A stretch of 35,164 nt of DNA from assembly GCA_934203075.1 (NCBI GenBank), contig CAKPYT010000020.1, positions 1 to 35,164 of the forward strand, read 5' to 3'. Positions 23,678 to 30,332 of this stretch are shown one piece after another; position 1 is the first letter of the stretch, and every line of letters starts with the position of its first letter. Made by a program: the position numbers and the translations under genes. Below the pieces are notes generated by a model. That model ran no database searches. It had not been told where the DNA came from and was given only the letters and a program-made list of their open reading frames with translations. The DNA is from an uncultured Clostridia bacterium. GTDB lineage: Bacteria > Bacillota > Clostridia > Christensenellales > CAG-314.

Positions 23678-23709
23678 ATTGCGAGACGGACCTCTTTCAG
23701 GAGGGCAAA

Positions 23710-24366
23710 ATGGAAAAAAGCAAAAGAAAAATCAACAGCAAAAAAATCGCATTGATTGCGATTTTTGCGGCAATCGGGGTAGTGCTGAATATCTTTTCGT
23801 CTCAGATGCCGAAAATCCCCGGAATGGGAAGAATGAGCCTGAACTATTGCTATTGTACGCTGGTGGGGGTATTGCTCGGCCCGTGGGTCGGCGGAATCAC
23901 CGCTGCCGTGGCAGATCTGTTCCCTGCGCTCGTGCTGCCGGAAGGCGGACAAGTGTGGATGCCTCTCATCACCGTCAGCAACGGAGTGATGGCGATCATC
24001 AGCGGACTATGCGTAAAAAAATTGCCGTTAAAGAGCATGTTCTTAAAACTGTTTTGTGCGGCGTTCGTCAGTTTTGTAGTGTGTACCCTCGGTTTTACCG
24101 CTGCCGGAGAAACGCTGTTGTACTGCTATTTCGGGTCTGCACCTTTCTATCCTACGGTAACGGGGTTGGTGAACGAGGGAGGCATGCAGGTTTATCCTGC
24201 ATTTGTCGTGTACAAAGCCATGACGCAGCCGTTCTGGATTGCGGCAAATCTGGCCGTCAGTTTTGCGATTCTCGGCAATAAAGCGATGCAAAGGTATCTG
24301 AAAAAAGAGGGAATACTTCCCTCCATGCCGGAGGAATCTGCCGGAGAAGCCGCTGCGGAAGTATAA
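23710..24366 (+). CDS. folT: ECF transporter substrate-binding (S) component for folate, FolT
   Basis: Membrane protein of 218 residues that binds a vitamin and docks on a shared energy-coupling module (EcfA-A'-T) encoded elsewhere. About six helices are present. N-terminal features of ECF S components are visible: a basic segment (KSKRKINSKKIALIAIF) and AAIGVVLNIFS. The helix with LLGPWVGGITAAVADLFPAL matches the FolT type. Folate specificity is supported by the upstream THF riboswitch. ATG 23710 follows AGGAGGGC. The C-terminal tail is short and polar. Confidence 0.88.
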   Translation: MEKSKRKINSKKIALIAIFAAIGVVLNIFSSQMPKIPGMGRMSLNYCYCTLVGVLLGPWVGGITAAVADLFPALVLPEGGQVWMPLITVSNGVMAIISGLCVKKLPLKSMFLKLFCAAFVSFVVCTLGFTAAGETLLYCYFGSAPFYPTVTGLVNEGGMQVYPAFVVYKAMTQPFWIAANLAVSFAILGNKAMQRYLKKEGILPSMPEESAGEAAAEV

Positions 24367-24420
24367 CGCAGAGGACGGTTTTGCGGCAAATTCTGCAAAA
24401 GGGAACAAGGCAAAAAAGTA

Positions 24421-24477
24421 AAAGAACGGATTCCGACAAACTCGACTTTCCGGTTTGTCTCTTCCGTTCTTTTTTTT
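24421..24477. terminator. Bidirectional terminator between folT and the flavin reductase gene
   Basis: Outer arms AAAGAACGGA and TCCGTTCTTT enclose a second stem GACAAAC / GTTTGTC, followed by eight T residues. On the minus strand a T-rich stretch also follows, so it serves the convergent leftward gene too. Confidence 0.8.
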
Positions 24478-24531
24478 GTGCATAACATACCGCAGAGCGA
24501 GAAAGTTCTGCGGGATAGGGTTTGCAGTCGT

Positions 24532-25086
24532 CTATTTCAATGCTTTTCCGGCGGAAAAAGCATCCCCGACTTTTTCTCCCAGCGCATAATAAGCCGAATG
24601 CGCCATATCAAAGGTGATGGGATGGAACTTTTCTAAAGAAATTTCACCGTTTGCATCCAGAATCCTTTCGTCTGCAACAACGTTAACGATCTTTCCGAGG
24701 TATTTGTTCCCGTCGATGATCCGGAGCAGTTCGCATTCCAACGTCAGCGGCAGTTCGTTAACGACAGGGGCATTTACAAAAGCGCTCTTACGCACGGTGA
24801 ACCCTGCCTTCTGCATTTTGTTCGGTTCGTTTCTTGCCGAAACGATGCCGACGTAATCGCACGGGATCGTATGTTCCGCATCGGCCGGGGCGATGGTAAA
24901 CGCCCGATGCAGGGCAATGTTATCCGTCGTTTTATGGGAAGATAAATCCACAATAATTTCATCTGTTCCCACAATGCCGCCCCAGGCGGCATTCATCAGG
25001 TTTGGTTTTCCGTTTTCGTCGTATGTCCCGATCATCATCACGGGTTGCGGAAAAAGAAATGGTTTCGCACCGAAGTTTTTCGTCAT
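24532..25086 (-). CDS. Flavin reductase-like domain protein (flavoredoxin type)
   Basis: FMN-binding protein of 184 residues of the flavin reductase-like split-barrel family; may reduce flavin or act as an electron carrier. Family motifs are PVMMIGTYDENGKPNLMNAAWGG near the N-terminus and LSSHKTTDNIALHRAFTIAPA in the FMN-contacting region. It is soluble, with no Cys cluster. The ATG follows GGAGGACTG. It is monocistronic with its own extended -10 promoter and a 5' hairpin. The partner is not indicated by the neighbours. Confidence 0.88.
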   Translation of the reverse strand: MTKNFGAKPFLFPQPVMMIGTYDENGKPNLMNAAWGGIVGTDEIIVDLSSHKTTDNIALHRAFTIAPADAEHTIPCDYVGIVSARNEPNKMQKAGFTVRKSAFVNAPVVNELPLTLECELLRIIDGNKYLGKIVNVVADERILDANGEISLEKFHPITFDMAHSAYYALGEKVGDAFSAGKALK

Positions 25087-25116
25087 TTTTCAGTCCTCCG
25101 TTGATTTTGATTTTTT

Positions 25117-25137
25117 GAACCGAAAAAAGTTCGGTTC
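25117..25137 (-). promoter_or_regulatory. Stem-loop in the flavin reductase leader
   Basis: An 8-bp perfect inverted repeat GAACCGAA / TTCGGTTC with a 5-base loop lies in the predicted leader, about 20 bases ahead of the ribosome site. It lacks a following T-tract on the minus strand, so it is not a terminator there. It may stabilise mRNA or be a repressor site. Confidence 0.5.
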
Positions 25138-25144
25138 CTCTTTC

Positions 25145-25173
25145 ATTATAGCAGAAAAACAGCGGAAAGCAAA
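25145..25173 (-). promoter_or_regulatory. Promoter of the flavin reductase gene
   Basis: On the minus strand a TATAAT with an extended TGC lies 17 bases past a weak -35 (TTTGCT). The -10 is strong, the -35 poor. Confidence 0.5.
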
Positions 25174-25285
25174 TCGGTTTTTTCGGTTGTACGATGGGAA
25201 GACGGCGAGAGTGTCAGGAACCGGATAACGGCAGGGAGACAGGGTTTTGCAAAGGGCGGAGGCACATTGTGCGTTTCGCGTATCG

Positions 25286-25333
25286 TTAAAAAGCAAAACC
25301 GACCGGGCAGGCGCGTGCCGGTCTGTGGTTTTG
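25286..25333 (-). terminator. Terminator of the SpoVB-like flippase gene
   Basis: On the minus strand AAAACC and GACCGG pair with CCGGTC and GGTTTT across a short bulge and loop, followed by GCTTTTT. It lies about 30 bases past the stop codon. Bases 25174-25285 between it and the next promoter hold nothing recognisable. Confidence 0.75.
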
Positions 25334-25362
25334 ACTTTTTGCGGAGGACTTTTTGGCCGTGG

Positions 25363-26895
25363 CTACAGATTCGCCGTTCCTGTGCTTTTTTCGGGACGGC
25401 GGTTTTGTCTCCGGCGCAGGTAGGCAGCAAACGAGCGACGTAGGTCAAAGAGATCCAGCAGTACGCTTCCGCCGAGAAAAACGAAAACGGTAAGCGATAA
25501 GCCGCAAAAGAACCCGAGAGGTAGCCCGAAATGGGAAAGGGCGTCGGAGCAAAGGGACCCGACCATAGCGGAAAACAGAGCCAACAGCAGAAGATTGCCG
25601 AGAGAGGAAAGCGCTTCGAATTGCGGTTGTGTATCACAAATCAGAACACGATAGTTCAAAAACGTTACGGTGCAAACGCAGACAAGGGAGGCCAGGATCA
25701 ATGCATACGGGCCGAAATGCGGAATGGCAATCACGAAAACGACCGGTAAAACAAGCATTCCGAGCAAGTAATTTTTCAGTGTTTTCATATCCGGCTGGAG
25801 CGTTCCCAATAAGTCGGTGGTAAGTGCCCCGAGCGAAAGCGGCAGGGTAAGCCAACAAGCATATCTTAAGTAGATGCCGGCCTGCAGGTTGTCGTAAAGC
25901 AAAATGCCGAACTGCGTACCAAAGGCTAAAAAGCAGGCGCAGCCGAGAGCCCCCGTCCAGAAGGAAATAGCCAACACCTTTTTTACACAGCGGCGGAGTT
26001 CGTCCCGGTTTCCGGTTTGTTTTGCGGCGGAAATTTGCGGTATCAATACAGAGCCGAAAGCACCGGAGATCAGCAATGGCAGCGAGAGAACCGGCTCCGT
26101 CATTCCGCAAAGAATTCCGTATTGCGCAACGGCTTCGGGGCGGGTGAATTTTGCGTAGCGCACCAATAGGGCAGGGAAAAGCGCCGCAATTAACGATCGG
26201 AAAAGATCCGTTGCCACGTTCAGGATAGAGAAGGTCATGGAGGAGCGTAAAATTTCTTTGATCCGCCGCGGTTTGGCAAACCTTCCGCCGAGGCGCAGGA
26301 AACAAAAGAAGGAAAGAGCAGCCGTTCCCCAGCAGGCTGCAGAGAAAACGATGCATGCCGTTTTGCATGCCGCGGAAGGGGTAAGCCCTCGCAAAAGAAA
26401 AGCCGCAAGAACGATTCGCTCTGCCTGGTCCAGAACCTCAATCGCGCCGCGGGTAAAAAAGGCCTGTTGTCCCCAAAGGTAACCGCGGAAAACGGTGGAC
26501 AGGCTCATGGCAAAAGCGGAAGGGAGTAAAAGCAAAAGCAGGTCGCAAGTTTCCCGGGCGTCCGTTCGCCGAAGGATCGGCAGACACGCAAAAAATAAAA
26601 GAGAGGCCACCAGGGAAACGCCAAGGGTCAGAAGAATTCCGGAAGAAACGGTTTCGCCCAAGGCCGATTGATCTCCGGTCGCCAGGTGTGCGGATACTTT
26701 CGTCCCGACGGAAAAGGGGATGCCGCTGCAGCAACTGAAGACGAGGAATAAAAAGGAAAGGGCAATCTGATACTGCCCCAGGCCTTCTGCCCCGAGCGAA
26801 CGGGAAAGCGTAATCCTGTAAAAAAACGCGCCGGATTGTTCCAGGGCGGAAAAAAAGAGAATACACAGTGCCGAAGATAAAATACGATTTCGCAC
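25363..26895 (-). CDS. MOP-superfamily flippase, SpoVB/MurJ-like
   Basis: Polytopic membrane protein of 510 residues with about 14 helices, of the polysaccharide/lipid flippase group (MATE/MOP). It resembles SpoVB, which moves lipid-linked precursors for spore cortex synthesis. The N-terminus has SGAFFYRITLSRSLGAEGLGQYQIALSF and a GIPFSVGTKVSAHLATGD loop, both family-typical. The start is GTG at 26895 with AAAAGGAGG 5 bases upstream; the longer frame adds 11 residues without support. No sporulation regulator site can be assigned, so a vegetative role as a cell-wall or polysaccharide flippase is equally possible. Confidence 0.82.
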   Translation of the reverse strand: MRNRILSSALCILFFSALEQSGAFFYRITLSRSLGAEGLGQYQIALSFLFLVFSCCSGIPFSVGTKVSAHLATGDQSALGETVSSGILLTLGVSLVASLLFFACLPILRRTDARETCDLLLLLLPSAFAMSLSTVFRGYLWGQQAFFTRGAIEVLDQAERIVLAAFLLRGLTPSAACKTACIVFSAACWGTAALSFFCFLRLGGRFAKPRRIKEILRSSMTFSILNVATDLFRSLIAALFPALLVRYAKFTRPEAVAQYGILCGMTEPVLSLPLLISGAFGSVLIPQISAAKQTGNRDELRRCVKKVLAISFWTGALGCACFLAFGTQFGILLYDNLQAGIYLRYACWLTLPLSLGALTTDLLGTLQPDMKTLKNYLLGMLVLPVVFVIAIPHFGPYALILASLVCVCTVTFLNYRVLICDTQPQFEALSSLGNLLLLALFSAMVGSLCSDALSHFGLPLGFFCGLSLTVFVFLGGSVLLDLFDLRRSFAAYLRRRQNRRPEKSTGTANL

Positions 26896-26921
26896 GGATC
26901 CTCCTTTTTTCGAATACTGCC

Positions 26922-26950
26922 TTGTCAAATCGGCGAAAATGCGTTAAACT
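26922..26950 (+). promoter_or_regulatory. Promoter of the GNAT-like gene
   Basis: TTGTCA, 17 bases, TAAACT, followed by a leader of about 60 bases. It lies in the divergent gap with the flippase gene. Confidence 0.6.
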
Positions 26951-27019
26951 AGAAAAGAACGTGCCGGTGAAAGGCGCGTGCGGTGTTATTTTTATTTTAT
27001 GATCTTCAGGGGGAAAACT

Positions 27020-28150
27020 ATGTTAGAGGTTATCGAAATTCATAGCAGCGATAAAAAAAAGTTTCGACAGTTCGTTGATTTTCCGAATCGCCTGTATAAA
27101 GATTGTCCGTATTATATGCCCAGTATGTATGCGGACGAAATCAATCTTTTAAATCCCAAAAAGAATCCCGCATTTGAGGAATGTAAAGCCCGTTATTTTT
27201 TGGCGATGCGGGACGGGAAGGTCGTCGGGCGTATTGCAGGGCTGATTCAGTATACCTATAACCAAAAGAGCGGAGAAAAACGTATGCGTTTTACCCGTTT
27301 CGATTTTATTAACGACTTGGAAGTGGTACGGCAATTGCTCGCCAAAGTAGAGGAATTCGCTCGCGAAGAAGGGATGGAAATCGTTCACGGTCCGTTCGGG
27401 TTTTACGATCTGGATCAGGAGGGAATGCGTACCGACGGGTTCGATCGTAAGGCCACCATGGCAACGAACTACAACTACGATTATTATTATCCGCTGGTGA
27501 AGCAATGCGGGTATGAGGACGAGTGCGAGTGGTACGAGTATCTCATTCACATTCCGCAAGAGATTCCGGAAAAAATTGCGAAAGTCGCGGAAATTGCGCG
27601 CAAACGTTACCATCTTTCCGTTGTACGGGCAAAAAGCATGAAAGAAATGATTGCGAAGTATCAAACGCAGATTTTCGATTTGTACGATCGTTCGTACGGG
27701 GTCTTGCCGGGAACTATTCCTCTTTCGGCAAAGGTTCGCGATTCCGTTGTCGGGCAGTTCAAAACGGTGATGACGCCGGAATTCTTTCCCATGGTTATCA
27801 ACGAACAGGGAGAATTGGTCGGTATCGGGATGTGCTTTGCGAACATTTGCGAGTGTTTTCAGAAATCCGGCGGTAAAGTGACTCCGTCCAGCGTATTGAA
27901 GCTGTTTGGAGAAATGAAACATCCTACCGGTGCCGAAATGGCGATTGTCGGGGTGGCAGACGAATACCGCCCGAAAGGCGCTATGGCATTGATTATGGAA
28001 TACATGTTCGAAACGTTCCATAAATACGGTATTACGGAAGTGGAAACAAATCCCGAATTGATAACGAACGTCAGAATGCAGTCGATCTGGGATGATTTCG
28101 AAAAGGAACAGCATAAAAAGGATAAGGCAGTCTTCAAGCGCCTGAAATAA
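27020..28150 (+). CDS. GNAT-like (YghO-type) protein
   Basis: Protein of 376 residues of a family related to GNAT N-acetyltransferases (similar in layout to E. coli YghO); substrate unknown. The N-terminal signature is KKFRQFVDFPNRLYKDCPYYMPSMYADE. A first GNAT-like half follows (FLAMRDGKVVGRIAGLI), then GPFGFYDLDQEGM and a second half with GAEMAIVGVADEYRPKGAMALIMEY, where RPKG may take the place of the acetyl-CoA loop. No membrane segment or signal is seen. ATG 27020 follows AGGGGGA; an in-frame frame-start at 26978 is upstream of any ribosome site. Confidence 0.75.
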   Translation: MLEVIEIHSSDKKKFRQFVDFPNRLYKDCPYYMPSMYADEINLLNPKKNPAFEECKARYFLAMRDGKVVGRIAGLIQYTYNQKSGEKRMRFTRFDFINDLEVVRQLLAKVEEFAREEGMEIVHGPFGFYDLDQEGMRTDGFDRKATMATNYNYDYYYPLVKQCGYEDECEWYEYLIHIPQEIPEKIAKVAEIARKRYHLSVVRAKSMKEMIAKYQTQIFDLYDRSYGVLPGTIPLSAKVRDSVVGQFKTVMTPEFFPMVINEQGELVGIGMCFANICECFQKSGGKVTPSSVLKLFGEMKHPTGAEMAIVGVADEYRPKGAMALIMEYMFETFHKYGITEVETNPELITNVRMQSIWDDFEKEQHKKDKAVFKRLK

Positions 28151-28170
28151 TTTGTAACGAGGGAAAACAC

Positions 28171-28199
28171 GGAGGGGTGCCAGGCGCCTCCTCTTTTTT
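28171..28199 (+). terminator. Terminator after the GNAT-like gene
   Basis: GGAGG and CCTCC, with a GC-rich loop, followed by TCTTTTTT. The stem is short, so confidence is moderate. Confidence 0.6.
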
Positions 28200-28239
28200 C
28201 GGAGGACAGGCGAGACCCTGCCCACAAAAGAAAATAGAG

Positions 28240-28268
28240 TTTACAAAACACGGAAAAAGTGTTACTCT
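28240..28268 (+). promoter_or_regulatory. Promoter of tsaC
   Basis: TTTACA, 17 bases, TACTCT with an extended TGT. The -10 is weak apart from the extension. Confidence 0.5.
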
Positions 28269-28288
28269 CCTGACAGAGGAACAGAAAA

Positions 28289-29272
28289 ATGCAAACGAAA
28301 ATAGTGCCTGTGCGGGAGGGCCTGCAGCAGGCGGCAAAATTGATACGCAGCGGAGAGATCGTAGCTTTCCCTACGGAAACGGTATACGGCCTCGGGGCGA
28401 ATGCGTTTGACCCCGTTGCTGTAGAGAAGATATTTACGGCAAAGGGGCGCCCGCAGGACAACCCGTTGATTGTGCACGTGTGCGATCGCGGAATGATTGC
28501 CTCTGTAGCTAAAGATATTTCGTCTTTGGCATGGCAGCTGATCGATGCCTTTTTGCCGGGGAGTTTAACGGTAGTGCTGCCCAAGCGGGAGGAGATTCCA
28601 AACGTGGTAACGGCCGGCTTTGCAACGGTAGGGGTGCGGATGCCTCTTTCGCAGGAAGCACGGGATTTTATTCATGCTTGCGGAGTGCCGATTGCCGCAC
28701 CGAGTGCAAACACGTCCGGCAGGCCAAGCCCCACGCGGGCACTTCATGTGATGGAGGACCTCCAAGGGAAAATTCCCCTGATTCTGCAGGGAGAAGATTG
28801 TAGGGTGGGGATTGAGTCCACCGTGGTGGAATGCACGGGAGATTTTCCGGTTTTGTTGCGCCCGGGGATCGTAACGGCGGAAGAGATCCGGCGTGTTTGC
28901 GGCACAGACGTACTGGTGCCGGATTCAAAAAACAAACTTGTGAATTCGCCCGGCGTGCGCTATCGCCACTATGCGCCTTCCGTTCCGGTATATTTGAATT
29001 GCGACGGAGATTTGAACAAAATCGGCCGGAAGGTGGCGGAGCTGCCGCATTGCGTTGTGCTGTGCCCGCAAAACGTTGCAGATTCCCTGAACGGGATCCC
29101 GTGCATGAGCCTGGGTTCCACGGCGGAGGAGGCCGCACAACGGATTTTCGACGACCTTCGCAAGGCGGAAAAAACCTATGAAAACATTGTTGCGGTGTGG
29201 ACGGATCGTTCACCAAAAGGGCAGGGAGTTCTGAATCGATTGACAAAATCTTGCGGTGGAAAGATATTTTAA
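28289..29272 (+). CDS. tsaC: Threonylcarbamoyl-AMP synthase (Sua5/YwlC type)
   Basis: Makes threonylcarbamoyl-AMP from threonine, bicarbonate and ATP, the first step of the t6A modification at position 37 of ANN-decoding tRNAs. The 327-residue protein is the long Sua5 form. The N-terminal YrdC domain has FPTETVYGLGANA, KGRPQDNPLIVH and SANTSGRPSPT. The linker SPGVRYRHYAPSVPVY follows, then the C-terminal Sua5 domain to the end. ATG 28289 is preceded by GAGGA. It has its own promoter and terminator. Confidence 0.95.
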   Translation: MQTKIVPVREGLQQAAKLIRSGEIVAFPTETVYGLGANAFDPVAVEKIFTAKGRPQDNPLIVHVCDRGMIASVAKDISSLAWQLIDAFLPGSLTVVLPKREEIPNVVTAGFATVGVRMPLSQEARDFIHACGVPIAAPSANTSGRPSPTRALHVMEDLQGKIPLILQGEDCRVGIESTVVECTGDFPVLLRPGIVTAEEIRRVCGTDVLVPDSKNKLVNSPGVRYRHYAPSVPVYLNCDGDLNKIGRKVAELPHCVVLCPQNVADSLNGIPCMSLGSTAEEAAQRIFDDLRKAEKTYENIVAVWTDRSPKGQGVLNRLTKSCGGKIF

Positions 29273-29315
29273 TCAGATTGTTTATTTTTTAACATATTTG
29301 GTGCAATTTTCTTTG

Positions 29316-29342
29316 AAAACGGAGGGGAAACTCTCCGTTTTT
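29316..29342 (+). terminator. Terminator of tsaC
   Basis: AAAACGGAG and CTCCGTTTT form a 9-bp stem with an 8-base loop and a short T-tract. Confidence 0.85.
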
Positions 29343-29375
29343 CCTGTTTTTCTGTAAAAATGACAACAAAAAGGA

Positions 29376-29404
29376 TTGACGAAACAAAGACGGTTTCGTA
29401 TAAT
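29376..29404 (+). promoter_or_regulatory. Promoter of rpiB
   Basis: TTGACG, 17 bases, TATAAT; one of the best promoters in the window, 27 bases before the rpiB start. It may also feed the V-ATPase operon through the downstream attenuator. Confidence 0.85.
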
Positions 29405-29430
29405 GATTGTATTGAGGAGGAGTGTACCTT

Positions 29431-29871
29431 ATGATAGCGATCGGATCGGATCATGCCGGTTTTGCTTTGAAGGAGCAGATCAAACGGCATTTGCAGGGAC
29501 AGGGGATCGAAGTCAAAGACTTCGGTACTTACGACGAAGCATCCTGCAACTATCCGGATTATGCATTCCCTGTAGCAAAATGTGTGGCCGAAGGAGCAGC
29601 GGAGCGCGGCATTTTAGTGTGCGGAACCGGTATCGGCATGAGCATTTGCGCAAATAAAATCAAAGGCATTCGATGTGCGTTGTGCACCAGTGAATTCACG
29701 GCGACCGTTACGCGGCAGCATAACGACGCAAACGTGATGGCAATCGGTGCAAGAGTGACAGACCCGGTATTGGCGTTGCGGATGGTAGATCTTTTTCTGC
29801 AGACGCCTTTTGAAGAGGGCAGGCACCAGAAACGGTTGGATTTGATTTCGAAAGAAGAAAATCACAACTGA
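29431..29871 (+). CDS. rpiB: Ribose-5-phosphate isomerase B
   Basis: Interconverts ribose 5-phosphate and ribulose 5-phosphate in the pentose phosphate pathway; some family members act on allose or galactose phosphates. The 146-residue protein has the start MIAIGSDHAGFALK, the catalytic Cys in LVCGTGIGMSICANK and the RQHNDANVMAIGAR motif with its active-site His. ATG 29431 follows GAGGAGG with a 10-base spacing; a GTG three codons earlier lies closer than usual to that site. A structured RNA and terminator begin a few bases after the stop codon. Confidence 0.95.
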   Translation: MIAIGSDHAGFALKEQIKRHLQGQGIEVKDFGTYDEASCNYPDYAFPVAKCVAEGAAERGILVCGTGIGMSICANKIKGIRCALCTSEFTATVTRQHNDANVMAIGARVTDPVLALRMVDLFLQTPFEEGRHQKRLDLISKEENHN

Positions 29872-29879
29872 TACGCAAA

Positions 29880-29941
29880 TCGGCGATGCAAAACTAGAAC
29901 CCACGGGGCATCGCACCGCAACAGCGGCAAAGGCTCGGTGG
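29880..29941 (+). promoter_or_regulatory. Candidate riboswitch/attenuator upstream of the V-ATPase operon
   Basis: A 7-bp stem GCGATGC (29883-29889) / GCATCGC (29908-29914) encloses an 18-base loop starting AAAACTAGAACCCACG. Next come two mutually exclusive pairings. One is CCGC-AACA-GCGG at 29916-29927. The other is CACCG (29914-29918) with CGGTG (29936-29940), directly before a 9-T run. Alternative folds that expose or hide a terminator are a hallmark of riboswitches. Given a V-ATPase with Na+-type rotor residues downstream, a Na+-I (DUF1646) riboswitch is my leading guess; I cannot confirm the consensus from memory. It could be only an ornate rpiB terminator. Confidence 0.5.
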
Positions 29942-29950
29942 TTTTTTTTT
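29914..29950 (+). terminator. Terminator between rpiB and the V-ATPase operon
   Basis: CACCG and CGGTG with a 17-base loop, then G and nine T residues. Possibly conditional, see the overlapping candidate riboswitch. Confidence 0.7.
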
Positions 29951-29960
29951 GACGTTAGAC

Positions 29961-29990
29961 TTTACTCACCGTTTTTGGTGATGCAAGAAT
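29961..29990 (+). promoter_or_regulatory. Possible weak promoter of the V-ATPase operon
   Basis: TTTACT, 18 bases, AAGAAT with an extended TGC, 28 bases before the first gene. The boxes are weak and a TCACC/GGTGA inverted repeat lies between them. If it is inactive, the operon depends on read-through from rpiB. Confidence 0.3.
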
Positions 29991-30017
29991 ACTTGCAGAT
30001 AAAGAAAGGGGTACAAC

Positions 30018-30332
30018 ATGGTAAAGGAAGTTATCAAATCTATTGTCGAAGCGGAAACGGAAGCAGAACGCATCGTTTCGGAAGCGGAAAAACAAGCGGA
30101 CGGAATTGTGGCGGAAGCAGAAGCGAAGGCGGAGAAAATGCTGACGGAAGCGGCGCAGGAACTGAAATTTGCACAGAGAAAGAGCGAAGAAACGGCGGTT
30201 GCCGTTGCCGAAAAACAGGCGGATGCGATTCTTGCAGAAGGGCGTGCAGCGGCAGACGAGCATAGCAAAGCGTACCAAGCAAATATGGATCGGGCCGTCG
30301 ATCTGATTGTCGGGAGTTTGAATCGGGCATGA
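30018..30332 (+). CDS. ntpF: V-type ATP synthase subunit H (peripheral stalk)
   Basis: Peripheral-stalk coiled-coil protein of 104 residues (called subunit H/AhaH in archaeal-type, NtpF in E. hirae nomenclature). It is nearly all helix, with Ala/Glu/Lys-rich heptad-like repeats such as AEAEAKAEKMLTEAAQEL, and pairs with subunit E. AAAGGGG precedes the ATG. Its stop codon overlaps the start of the subunit I gene by 4 bases. Low complexity makes similarity weak, so the call rests largely on position as first gene of the H-I-K-E-C-F-A order. Confidence 0.85.
   Translation: MVKEVIKSIVEAETEAERIVSEAEKQADGIVAEAEAKAEKMLTEAAQELKFAQRKSEETAVAVAEKQADAILAEGRAAADEHSKAYQANMDRAVDLIVGSLNRA

Noticed and set aside
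27149..28225. Open frame of 358 codons antisense to the GNAT-like gene
   Set aside because: Shadow frame with random composition, no ribosome site.
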